A stretch of DNA of 64,000 nucleotides from Strigops habroptila (taxonomy: Eukaryota; Chordata; Aves; Psittaciformes; Psittacidae), in the NCBI RefSeq assembly GCF_004027225.2, contig NW_022651112.1:1-64000 (forward strand), written 5' to 3'. Each line of letters opens with the position of its first letter. Positions within the stretch are counted from its first letter, which is position 1. A program made the translations under genes and the position numbers. This document shows positions 1 through 26,907 of the stretch, piece after piece. A model generated the notes under the pieces. It saw only the letters and a list, made by a program, of their open reading frames with translations. It did not search any database and had not been told where the DNA came from.

Positions 1-3000
1 GTCGTGACAGAACTGCCCTATCGCGACACACTGAACGATCTCCCCCCTCCCTAGTGAGTGGACCCAGGCGGCCGGGGGGGGGAGGGAGAGGAGGTTGAAG
101 GGGGGGAAGGTCAAGGGGGGGCGGGGTCAAAGGTCATGGGGGGGGCAGCACTGACCTCACTGTCCTCGAGCTGTCCCGGTCTGACCTGGGGGGAGAAGGG
201 GGGGGCAGGGTCAGGGACACCCCAAAGTGTCCCCACCCCCCCCCAATGACACCCCCCCCCATCCCCATCCATCCCCCCCCCTTGTCCCTTGCCCCAACAC
301 CGGGCGTCCGGCCAGCCCGGGCAGACGGTGCCACCGCGGGGGGGGGGGGACACGGTGACGCGCGTGTCCCCGCGTGACCCCCCCCCGCAGCTCCCGCACA
401 TGGTCCAGCCCCCCCGCAGGGTGCAATGAGTTCTGCCTGGGCTCAGCCCATTGTGAGGGGTTTGGGGGGAGAGTCCATTGGGGGTCTGTGGGGGGGGGGT
501 TCAGAAGGTCCATATGGGAGGGGGGAGCCCCGGGGGGGGGGGGGGTCCTTACTTGCGCTGCAGGGTGGTGGCGGGGCTGGTGCTGGCGCTGGTGCTGTGT
601 CCTCCCCCCCCGGGGCTGGAGCTGCGGCTGAGGGGCCCCCGCGGCCAATCCCGCTCCCAATCCCGGCCGTGGTGATGGTGATGGTGATGATGGGAAGCGC
701 CGCAACGATCCCTGGAGCACGGGGCAGGATACGGCCCTTCCCGGTCCAGACAGGGCGGATAATGCCCATCCCGGCCTCGGTACTGCAGCTCCCGCTCCAC
801 GTGGCTCTGGTACTGCCCATCCCGCTCCATACGGCTCGTGTATTGCCCATCCGGGTCTATACGGCTCGTGTATTGCCCATCCCGCTCCATACGGCTCGTG
901 TACTGCCCATCACGGTCCGTATGGCTCGGATATTGCCCATCCCGCTCCATACGGCTCGGATATTGCCCATCCCGGTCCGTATGGCTCGGATACTGCCCGT
1001 CGCGCTCCATACGGCTCAGGTCCAAGTGGGGCTGGTACTGGAGATCCCGCTCCAAGCAGCCATGATACTGCCCATCCTGGTCCATACGACCCGTATATTG
1101 CCCATCCCGCTCCGTACGGCTCATATATTGCCCATCCCGCTCCGTACGGGCCTGGTAAGGTCTGTCGCGATCCTTACGGCTCTGGTAGGCCCTATCGTGA
1201 TCAGCACGGTTGGGATACGGCCCATCGCGGTCCGTTAACGCCTCATATTGCCCATCGCGATCCAGATGAGCCGCGTAGGGTCTATCCCGGTCCGTACGCC
1301 CGGCGTATTGCCCGTCGCGATCCAAGTGCTCCTGGTATTGCCCGTCGCGATCCAGATGCTCCTGGTATTGCCCGTCGCGATCCAAGTGGGGTGGGTATTG
1401 GCCGTCGCGGTCTGTATGGCCGCTATATTGCCCGTCGTGGTCGACGTGTCCCTGGTAGGGGAGGTCCCGGTCCGGATGGGGCGGGTATTGCCCGTCGTGG
1501 TCGGGATGGGGCGCGTAGGGCAGGTCGGGATCGGCGCAGGGTGGGAATTGCCCCTCCGGGTCCAAGTGGTTTTGGTATTGACCGTCGGGGTCCGCGTGGC
1601 CCTGGGGGGGGGACACGGGGGTGGCAATGGGGGGACGGGGCTATATGGGCCTGGGGGTGGAGGGGGCTGCGCTGGTCCTATGGTTCTGGGACGCACAACC
1701 TGGTCTATATGGCCCTGGGAACCTCCTGATCATATGGCCCAGAGATTCCTGACGTGGTCTATATGACCCTGAGACCCCTGACCTGGTCTATATGGCCCTG
1801 GGACCACCCAGTGCCCATATAACGGGCTTCTGGTCCGTATTCCCCCATCATTCCCAGCTCTCCCAGGCTCTATTACCCCCCATTATGGGGGTCCCTGGTC
1901 CATATAGATCCATATGGGTCCATAACCCCCATCTCCTGACCTCCACAGTCCCAGGAGCGGGGTCCCCACTCTGTGACCCCCCCATAACACCCCCATAACC
2001 CCCCCCAGCCCCTACACCCCAAGAGAGGGGTCTCTGCTCTGTGACCCCCCAAAACCTCCATCTCCAGTCCCTGCACCCCAAAACTGGGGTCCCCAGTGCA
2101 TGACCCCCCCATGACACCCCTGAAACACCCCCATATCCCCCTCCCCAGCCCCTCTACACCCCCACATGGGGGGTCTCCAACTGCATAACCCCCCTCCATG
2201 ACCCCCTATACCCCCAAATGGGGGGGGGTCCCCCCTCTATACCCCCCCCATAACACCCCCATATCCCCCTCCCTACTTCAATACAACCCCAACCGGGGGT
2301 CCCCATCCCATAACCCCTATACAACGCCCCCATACCCCCTCCATGACCCCCCTATACCACCAAAGAGGGGGTCCCCACTCTATAACGCCCCCATAGCCCC
2401 CTCCCCAACCCCTCTACACCCCCAAACGGGGGGGTCCCCACTCTATGACCCCCCCATAACACCCCCATAGCCCCCTCCCCACCCCCTCTACACCCCAAAT
2501 AGGAGGGTCCCCACTCTATGACCTCCCTACAACACCCCCATAGCCCCCTCCCCAGGCCCTCTACACCCCAAATAGGGGGTTCCCCACTCTATAACCCCCC
2601 ATAACACCTCCATAGCCCCCTCCCCACCCCCAAATGGGGGGGGGTCTCCACTCTACGACCCCCCCATAACACCCCCATAGCCCCCTCCCCACCCCCTCTA
2701 CACCCCCAAATGGGGGGGTCCCGCCCCCCAATAACACCCCCATAACCCACCTCCATGACCCCCCCCTCCACCCCCAACCCGGGGTGTCCCACCTGGTGCC
2801 GGGGGGGGGCGGGCGCCCCCCCCGCCCTCTGCCGCAGGTGCCGGTTTTCCCGGGCCAGGCGCTGGAGCTGCCCCTCGAGCTGGGCGATGCGGCGGCGCTG
2901 CGAGGCCAAGAGATGTCGTTGAGTCGCGATAATCCGGTTCAACTCCAGCAGGTATTCGACAGCACGGTCGGGGGGGTCCGAACCCCCCGGGGGGGCCCCG

Positions 3001-3020
3001 CCGCCCCCCGCGCCCTCCAT
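1..3020 (-). CDS. IQSEC2: IQ motif and Sec7 domain protein 2, 5' exons (partial)
   Basis: IQSEC2 is a guanine-nucleotide exchange factor for ARF GTPases at excitatory postsynapses. Only the N-terminal part is here; the IQ, Sec7 and PH domains lie beyond the left edge. Coding exon 1 is 2793-3020 (76 aa). It carries the conserved [13 protein letters not shown] start of the N-terminal coiled coil and ends at a GTGGGA donor. Exon 2 is 553-1601. It holds a long array of ten-residue repeats, a run of eight histidines (669-692), and the family-typical end [14 protein letters not shown] ... TTLQRK. A 30-nt exon 3 (156-185) continues in phase with [11 protein letters not shown] possible exon 4 starts after an AG at 50-52 and reads EGGDRSV; this one is weak. 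The human protein has the same N-terminal coiled coil and SRSSSPG segment but a far shorter, degenerate repeat. IQSEC1 and IQSEC3 are less likely because of the segment before TTLQRK. Confidence 0.9.
700..1601 (-). repeat. IQSEC2: coding ten-residue tandem repeat in IQSEC2 exon 2
   Basis: About 28 consecutive units of ten residues (30 nt) read on the minus strand, with consensus [D/E]RDGQY followed by four variable residues (for example PSHT, TSRM, QEHL). Tyr, Arg and Asp positions are nearly fixed and almost no unit changes length. The eight-histidine run encoded at 669-692 follows the array on the C-terminal side. The human protein has a short, decayed version of the same motif (ESQYQN, REGAYQN). 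Confidence 0.9.
1602..2792. repeat. IQSEC2 intron 1 minisatellites
   Basis: No coding signal. At about 1670-1800 there are four copies of a TGGTCTATATGGCCCTGG-like unit. From about 1960 to 2765 a C-rich array repeats phrases such as CCCCCATAACACCCCCATAG and CCCTCTACACCCCAAA. Its reverse strand gives several spurious glycine-rich open frames. Confidence 0.8.
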
Positions 3021-4083
3021 GCCCCGGGGAAAAGGGAGGGGGGGGAGGAATAAGGAATGAAGGGAAAACGGGGGGGGGGGGGGTGTCCCCTATGTGGGGT
3101 CCCCCTATGGGGGGATCCTATGGGGGGGTCCCTAATGGGGGGGGGGGGAATGGAGGGGAATGAGGGGGGGTAAAATGGGGAGGGGGGGTTAGGAATGGGG
3201 GTCCAGCATGCGGGGGGGGGGTGGGATGTGGGATTGGGAATGGGGGGGTGGTAAAGATGGGGGAGGGGGGTGTTAAAATGGGGGGGCTGGTTTAAAATGG
3301 GGGTGCCTATAATGGGGGGGGTCCTATAATGGGGGGGGTGTTTGATGTGGGGGGCGCTGGGCTGGGGGCTCCGGCAGCCCTGAGGGTGTGTGTTTGGGGG
3401 GGGGGGGTGTGTGAGGGATATGGGGGGGGGCGGATGGGGGGGGGGTGTCCGGGATGAGGGGGGGTCCCCCCGATGTGATGGATGGGGAGGGGGGGGGGGG
3501 CCCCGGCCGCGTGGCGGGGGCGGGGGGGGGTGGGGGGGGCGCGGGTGGGGCCCGATCCGGGCGCGGAGCTCGGAGGGAGGCGGCGAGGAGGGAGGGGGCG
3601 GGGCGGGGGGCGGGGCTAAAGGAGGCGGGGGGCGGGGCGATCCTCCCCCCCCCCCTTGGGTTGAACCATCCCACTTCCCCCCCCCCCCCCCGCTTGGGTT
3701 GAACCACCCCCACCAATGGGGGGGCACCTCTTGATCCCCATTAGGGGACTCAGCCCCCCCCCCATAATTAACACTAAGCTTAATTAATAAACCAAGGGGG
3801 GGTGTGTGCCCCCCCCCCAAATGGGAACCCAGTGACCCCCCCCTTGGCCCTCCCCTTGGCCCTCCCTTTAGTCCCCTCCCCTTATTGCCCCCCCCAAGTG
3901 TACCCCCCCCATTTCTGCCCACCCCCCATATGTCCCCCCTTTTGGGTACCCCCTTTGGTGCCCCCCCCCTTAGTGTGTCCATCCCCTCCTGGTCCCCCCC
4001 CTCCTTGTCCCTCCCTTTTGGTGCCCCCCCCACCTTGGCCCCCCCCCCCCCGGCGCTGCCGTTGGCAGGAGCCCGGCTCCGCG

Positions 4084-4122
4084 GTCGCCACGGCAACGGG
4101 TCACAAATAACTCTGCTGCTGA
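4084..4122. promoter_or_regulatory. RFX X-box and inverted CCAAT, candidate IQSEC2 promoter element
   Basis: GTCGCCACGGCAAC at 4084-4097 fits the RFX X-box consensus GTNRCC(0-3N)RGYAAC as an imperfect palindrome. An ATTGG (inverted CCAAT, NF-Y) follows 20 bases downstream inside a CpG-rich patch. This is about 1 kb upstream of the IQSEC2 start codon. Assignment to IQSEC2 is inference. Confidence 0.4.
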
Positions 4123-4169
4123 TTGGGGTTCTCCCGCCGCACGGGGAGGGACCCCCCCAACAGCACCCC

Positions 4170-4965
4170 CAAAGCACCCCATAGTACCCCCATCGCGTCC
4201 CATAGCGTCCACGTAGCATCCCATAGTACCCCATAGCATCCCATTGCATCTCCCACGGCACCCCTATAGCATCCACATAGCACCATGTAGCATCCCATAG
4301 CATCCACACAGCATCCCATAGTACCACATAGCATCTCCCATAGCACCCCTGTAGCATCCACATACCATCCCACAGCACCCCTATAGTATCCCATTGCATC
4401 TCCCATAGCACCCCTATAGCATCCACATAACATCCCACAGCACCCCTATAGTATCCCATTGCATCTCCCATAGCACCCTTATAGCATCCACATACCATCC
4501 CATAGCACCCCTATAGTATCCCATTGCATCTCCCATAGCACCCTTATAGCATCCCATAGCACCCCTATAGCATCCCATAGCATCTCTCACAGCACCCCTA
4601 TAGCACTACACAGCATCCCATAGCATCCCATTGTATCCCCCATAGCACCCCTATAGCATCTCATAGCATCTCTCACAGCACCCCTATAGCACTATACAGC
4701 ATCCCATAGCATCCCATTGTAACCCCCATAGCACCCCTATAGCATCCACATAGCACCACATAGCATCCCATAGTACCCCTATAGCATCTCCCATAGCACC
4801 CCCATAGCATCCACATAGCACCTCATAGCATCCCATAGTACCCCTATAGCATCCCATAACATCTCCCATAGCACCCTACAGCATCCCATAGCACCCCCCC
4901 AACAGCACCCCCCATAGTACTCCATTGCACCCCCATCAACCCCCCATAGCATCCCACAGCACCCC
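4170..4965. repeat. minisatellite, about 22-bp CATAGCACCCC unit
   Basis: Dozens of degenerate units such as CCCATAGCACCCCTATAGCA and GCATCCCATAGCATCCACAT. It is noncoding and lies between IQSEC2 and SMC1A. Confidence 0.85.
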
Positions 4966-4999
4966 CCACTGTTAAGGGCCTTATAGCCCCTTATACCCC

Positions 5000-5440
5000 C
5001 TTTATAGCCCTCTATAGCCCCTTATAGCCCCTTTGTAGCCCCTTATAGTGCCCTATAGCCCCCTTAAACCCCCTTATAGCCCCAGAGGGACTCTGTGACA
5101 CCCCCCCCCAGCCCCATATGATGCCTCTATAGCCCCAGCAGCGCCCCATGGCACCCATACAGTCCCCCATGGAGCCTTAGTGGGGGCTGACAGGCCCCAT
5201 ACAGCCCTAACAGGGCTTCATATGGCACCTATATAGCCCCCATACCCCACCTATAGAGTGCCATGGGTCCCTATGGACTTCGTGTATGGCAGCACAAGGC
5301 TCCCACCAGGCCCCACACATCCCCATAGGAACCATACCAGGTATGTGGGGGGGGTCACTCAGCCCCATGGGGTTTATACCACCCCTATACAGCCCATGGC
5401 AGGGGGGCCCTATAAAGCCAATGAGGTCCATATGGCCCTA
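5000..5440. repeat. local duplication, copy A (partner 7195-7770)
   Basis: This block runs from TTATAGCCCC repeats through CTCTGTGACACCCCCCCC and CCCCATGGAGCC to CTTCATATGGC. It closely matches 7195-7770 inside the SMC1A intron before the penultimate exon. Confidence 0.75.
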
Positions 5441-5489
5441 TAGGGCTCCCCATTAACACATAAGGACCCGGGGGGGGAATCAATAATGC

Positions 5490-5495
5490 TTTATT
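5490..5495 (-). other. SMC1A polyadenylation signal AATAAA
   Basis: TTTATT on the plus strand is AATAAA on the minus strand, about 460 bases downstream of the SMC1A stop codon. Confidence 0.75.
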
Positions 5496-5949
5496 GTATC
5501 ATCACCATAATCCATAGAAATGACATAAAATGGGGGGGGTCATAGAGGATATGGGGGGGGTAATATGGGAGGGGGGGGTCATATAGGGTATAGGGGGGTC
5601 ATATAGGACCGGGGGGGGCGCTTAGAGTCCAGTCAAAGCAACAGCATGATTCTACCTGCAGTGGGGGGGGGCACCCAGCAGTCTGGGGGGGCACCTATAG
5701 GGACCCAGGCTTATGGGGAGGGCGCCCATTGTGTCCCAAGTTTATGGGGGGGGGCACCTATAAGGACCCAGGTTTATGGAGGGGGCACCCAAGTGTTTGG
5801 GGGGGGCACCCATGGGATACCCAAGCTTATGGGGGGGGGGCACCCCTGGGGTCCCAGGCTTGGGGGGGGGGGGCACCCATGGGGTATGCAGGGGATTGGG
5901 GGGGGGGCACCCATGGGGGTCCCGGAGGGGGAGGGGGTCAAGGGGGGGG

Positions 5950-20643
<14,694 letters not shown>

Positions 20644-20688
20644 CTACAGGGACAAGAGGTTGTGCTGGGGCAGGGGGGTTGAGGGATG

Positions 20689-21820
20689 GGGAATGGGGGA
20701 CACCTCAGGGATGGTCCCAAGGGGATGGAGATCGGGGTGTCCCAAGGGTACGGAGCCAAGGGAATGGGGACAAGGGACACCTCAGGGATGGTATCAAGGG
20801 GATGGAGATCGGGGTGTCCCAAGGACATGGGGACAAGGGAATGGGGACAAGGGACACCTCAGGGATGGTATCAAGGGGATGGAGATGGGGGTATGGACAT
20901 CAAGGAGTCCCAAGGACATGGGGACAAGGGAATGGGGACAAGGGACACCTCAGGGATGGTCCCAAGGGGATGGAGATCAGGGTGTCCCAAGGACATGGGG
21001 ACAAGGGAAGGGGGACAAGGGACACCTCAGGGATGGTCTCAAGGGGATGGAGATCGGGGTGTCCCAAGGGCACGGGGACAAGGGAAGGGGGACAACGGAC
21101 ACCTCAGGGATGGTCCCAAGGGGATGGAGATGGGGGTATGGAAATCAGGGTGTCCCAAGGACATGGGGACAAGGGACACCTCAGGGATGGTCTCAAGGGG
21201 ATGGAGATCGGGGTGTCCCAAGGGCACGGGGACAAGGGAATGGGGACAAGGGACACCTCAGGGATGGTCCCAAGGGGATGGAGATCGGGGTGTCCCAAGG
21301 ACATGGGGACAAGGGAATGGGGACAAGGGACACCTCAGGGATGGTACCAAGGGGATGGAGATGGGGGTATGGAGATCAGGGTGTCCCAAGGACATGGGGA
21401 CAAGGGACACCTCAGGGATGGTCCCAAGGGGATGGGGGTATGGGGATGAGGGACACCTGAGGGATGGTCCCAAGGGCATGGAGACAAGGGACACCTCAGG
21501 GACATGGAGATGGGGGTACAGGGACAAGGAACACCTTGGGGACTATCTCAAGGGCATGGAGATGGGGGTATGGAGATGGGACAGGGATGGGGGACACCTC
21601 AGGGATAGTCCCAAAGGGCATGGACAGGGGGATATGGAGATGGGGGGACACCTCAGGGATGGTCTCAAGGGGATGGAGATCGGGGTGTCCCAAGGGCACG
21701 GGGACAAGGGAAGGGGGACAACGGACACCTCAGGGATGGTCCCAAGGGGATGGAGATCAGGGTGTCCCAAGGGCACGGGGACAAGGGAATGGGGACAAGG
21801 GACACCTCGGGGATGGTCCA
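20689..21820. repeat. 77-bp minisatellite abutting the gap
   Basis: About 14 copies of a 77-bp unit containing GGGACACCTCAGGGATGGT, GGGGATGGAGATCGGGGTGT and CCCAAGGACATGGGGACAAG. The array runs straight into the N gap, which is probably why the assembly broke here. Confidence 0.92.
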
Positions 21821-22320
21821 NNNNNNNNNNNNNNNNNNNNNNNNNNNNNNNNNNNNNNNNNNNNNNNNNNNNNNNNNNNNNNNNNNNNNNNNNNNNNNNN
21901 NNNNNNNNNNNNNNNNNNNNNNNNNNNNNNNNNNNNNNNNNNNNNNNNNNNNNNNNNNNNNNNNNNNNNNNNNNNNNNNNNNNNNNNNNNNNNNNNNNNN
22001 NNNNNNNNNNNNNNNNNNNNNNNNNNNNNNNNNNNNNNNNNNNNNNNNNNNNNNNNNNNNNNNNNNNNNNNNNNNNNNNNNNNNNNNNNNNNNNNNNNNN
22101 NNNNNNNNNNNNNNNNNNNNNNNNNNNNNNNNNNNNNNNNNNNNNNNNNNNNNNNNNNNNNNNNNNNNNNNNNNNNNNNNNNNNNNNNNNNNNNNNNNNN
22201 NNNNNNNNNNNNNNNNNNNNNNNNNNNNNNNNNNNNNNNNNNNNNNNNNNNNNNNNNNNNNNNNNNNNNNNNNNNNNNNNNNNNNNNNNNNNNNNNNNNN
22301 NNNNNNNNNNNNNNNNNNNN
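21821..22320. other. assembly gap of 500 N
   Basis: Exactly 500 N, the usual placeholder for a gap of unknown size. SMC1A should continue 5' into it from the left. CACNA1F should continue 3' into it from the right. Confidence 0.99.
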
Positions 22321-22880
22321 TTGGAGGGGGGGTCCCTAAAGAGTTTGGGGGGGACCCTGTGGGAGTTTTGGAGGGATTTGGGGGGGCTGGGAGTGGAGGT
22401 GGGTAATAGGGGGGACTCTGATGAGTTTGGGGGGGGTTTCTATGGGGCACAAGCAGGTTGAGGGGGGCCAGAAGTGAAGAGCCTGGGGGGGGGGGAAGAG
22501 CTGGGGGGCTCTGGAGTGGGGGGGGATGTGGGGTGGGAGGCACTGAAGAGGTTTGAGGGGTCTGGGGGTGTGTGTGGGGGACCCTGGGGGAGGTTTGGGG
22601 GGGGTCACCCTAATGAATTGAGGGGGGACTCTAAGTGGGGGCACTATGAGGGTACCCCGCTAGGTTGGGGGGGCTCAGTGGGAGGGGGGGGGGCTTTTGG
22701 GGATAATAAGTGGTAGATTTGGGGGGGGGGGGGGCCCTAAAGAGGGAACCATGGGGGAGTTTTGGGCAGGCACCCAAAGGACTTGGGGGGCTGGGAGTGG
22801 AGGTGGGTAATAGGGGGAACCCTATGAGTTTTGGGGGGGTGTCTCTATGGGACATAAGCAGTTTGGGGGGGGGGGGAACT
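22321..22880. repeat. G-rich repeats on the right side of the gap
   Basis: Degenerate G-rich units, with GGGCTGGGAGTGGAGGTGGG at about 22385 and 22785 and a near-identical GTAATAGGGGG continuation. No CACNA1F exon downstream of 22914 is visible here. Confidence 0.7.
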
Positions 22881-22913
22881 GAAGCCCCCCCCTCCTTGGG
22901 GACATGTCCTCAC

Positions 22914-24815
<1,902 letters not shown>

Positions 24816-26690
24816 AGTGATGGGGGTCCAGGGTGGGGGGGTCCAGAGCTCTGGGGGTACCTCTAGGGGGTCAGGGGGGGTATTTTAGGGGTGTCTGGTA
24901 GTTATGAGGTATCTTGAGGGGATCTACAGGGTCTGGGGGGGTTGTTCTGAGGGACTTTCAAGGAGTTTTGGGGGATCTGTTGGGGTTTGGGGGCATTTAG
25001 GGGATGTATAGAGGGTATTTAGGGGAGTTTGGGGGTATTTAGGGGGTGGTTGGGGTATTTAAGGGGTGGTTTGGGGTATTAAGGGGTGTTTGGGGGTATT
25101 TATGGGGGTTTGGGGGTATTTATGGGAGGTTAGGGGGTGTTTGGGGTGGGGTTGGGGGAATTTAGGGTGTATTTGGGGGGATTAGGGGGAATTTAGGGGG
25201 AATTTGGGGGGTTAAGGGTATTTAGGGAGCGTTTTGGGGTGTTTAGGGGTGTTCAGGGGGGGTTAAGGGTGTTTAGGGGGGTCCATAGGCACTGGGGCAG
25301 CTCCAAGGCTCGTCCTGCAGAGCCCAGCCCGTCACTGGCAGGAGATTAACGGCTTAACGTGGGGCGGGGGGGGCGGCGCTGAACACGTGCGGGGGCACAC
25401 GCGTGTGCAAGGAGACAGGGAACATGCGTGTGCGAGGGAAGGGAAGGCCCCATTGCCCCCCACATCTCCCATTGCCCCCCCCAATCCCCATTGCCCCCCC
25501 ACAGCCCCCATTGCCCCCCCCCACACCCCATTGCAACCCCCAGCCCCCATTGCACCCCACATTCCCCATCGCCCCCCACAGCCCCCATTGCCCCCCCACA
25601 GCCCCCATTGCACCCCACATTCCCCATCGCCCCTCACAGCCCCCATTGCCCCCCCATCTCCCATTGCCCCTCACACCCCCCATTGCCCCTCACATTCCCC
25701 ATTGCCCCCTCATGGCCCCATTGTCCCCCTCACAGCCCCCATTGCCCCCTCACAGCCCCCATTGCCCCCCCACATTCCCCATTGCCCCCCACATTCCCCA
25801 TTGCCCCCCACAGCCCCCATTGCCCCCCACATTCCCCATTGCCCCCACAGTCCCCATTGCCCCCCCACGGTCCCCATTCCCCTCTCACAGTCCCCATTGC
25901 CCCCCACATTTCCCATTGGCCCCCCACAACCCCCATTGCCCCCTATAGCCCCCATTGGCCCCCCACAACCCCCATTGCCCCCTATAGCCCCCATTGCCCC
26001 CCACATCTCCCATTGCCCCCTCACAGCCCCCATTGCCCCCCACAACCCCCATTGCCCCCTATAGCCCCCATTGCCCCCCACATCTCCCATTGCCCCCCAC
26101 AGCCCCCATTGCCCCTCACATTCCCAATTGCCCCCTCACGGCCCCATTGCCCCCCACAGCCCCCACTGCCCCCCCCCGGCCCCCATTGCCCCCCCCACTC
26201 CCCATTGCCCCTCACATTCCCCATTGCCCCCCACAGCCCCCATTGCCCCCCCCGGCCCCCATTGCCCCCCACCGTCCCCATTGCCCCATCACACCCCCCA
26301 TTGCCCCCCCACATTCCCCATTGCCCCCCACAGCCCCCATTGCCCCCCACATTCCCCATTGCCCCCCACAGCCCCCATTGCCCCCCACAGTCCCCATTGC
26401 CCCCTCACACCCCCCATTGCCCCCCCACATTCCCCATTGCCCCCCACAGCCCCCATTGCCCCCCACATTCCCCATTGCCCCCTCACAGCCCCCATTGCCC
26501 CTCACAGTCTCCATTGTCCCCTCACACCCCCCATTGCCCCCCCACATTCCCCATTGCCCCCCACAGCCCCCATTGCCCCCCACAGTCCCCATTGCCCCCT
26601 CACAGCCCCCATTGCCCCCTCAGAGTCCCCATTGCCCCCCGCATTCCCCATTGCCCCCCCCCGACCCCATTGCCCCCTCATGGCCGCCGT
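24816..26690. other. CACNA1F / CCDC22 divergent intergenic region
   Basis: G-rich degenerate repeats at about 24880-25290 (GGGGTATTTAGGGGG type). Then alternating purine-pyrimidine stretches (ACACGCGTGTGCAAGG) at 25381-25435. Then a large C-rich minisatellite at 25440-26690 with units of about 21 bp (CCCCCATTGCCCCCCACAG). I see no coding exon; the many Pro/His frames are repeat-derived. Confidence 0.75.
25440..26690. repeat. about 21-bp minisatellite CCCATTGCCCCCCACAG
   Basis: Roughly 55-60 units alternating CCCCACAGCCCCCATTGCCC and CCCCACATTCCCCATTGCCC. It ends about 215 bases upstream of the CCDC22 start codon. Confidence 0.92.
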
Positions 26691-26733
26691 TTCCCCCCCT
26701 TCGCGCCCCCCCCCGTTTCCCGCCACCGCCGCG

Positions 26734-26802
26734 AACTACAACTCCCATCATGCCCCGCGCTCCCCCCGCCTCGGTTCCGCCGCGGGCCCCGCCTCACGTG
26801 AC
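26734..26802 (+). promoter_or_regulatory. CCDC22 core promoter motifs: ZNF143 site and E-box
   Basis: AACTACAACTCCCATCATGC at 26734-26753 matches the ZNF143/THAP11 (SBS) consensus ACTACAANTCCCAGMATGC with few mismatches. TCACGTGAC at 26794-26802 is a palindromic USF/TFE-type E-box. Both lie in a CpG-rich strip 105-175 bases upstream of the CCDC22 ATG, a normal position for housekeeping promoters. Confidence 0.7.
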
Positions 26803-26907
26803 TGCCGGCGGGGCGCGCGGGGGCGCGGGAGAACCGGGGTCCCCCCACTCCATACACCCCCCCCCCATTAGTATTAGGGGGTTCCCCCCCCCCAGTATCC
26901 CCCCAAC

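Larger units (their letters stand above)
3021..5489. other. IQSEC2 upstream / SMC1A downstream intergenic region
   Basis: This runs from the IQSEC2 start codon to the SMC1A polyadenylation signal. It contains G-rich DNA with very high CpG content at about 3470-3660 (likely 5'UTR/promoter of IQSEC2), a promoter-like patch at 4046-4150, and a minisatellite at about 4170-4965. The segment 5000-5440 is duplicated inside SMC1A (7195-7770). I see no convincing coding exon; the long minus-strand open frame 2939-4498 is repeat-derived. Confidence 0.65.

Noticed and set aside
1-54. Plus-strand peptide [17 protein letters not shown] followed by a stop, possible end of another gene
   Set aside because: No family recognised. 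The opposite strand fits a weak in-phase IQSEC2 exon 4, and the window edge prevents a decision.
2939-4498. 519-codon minus-strand frame upstream of IQSEC2
   Set aside because: Repeat and poly-C derived, and it overlaps the IQSEC2 first exon in another frame.
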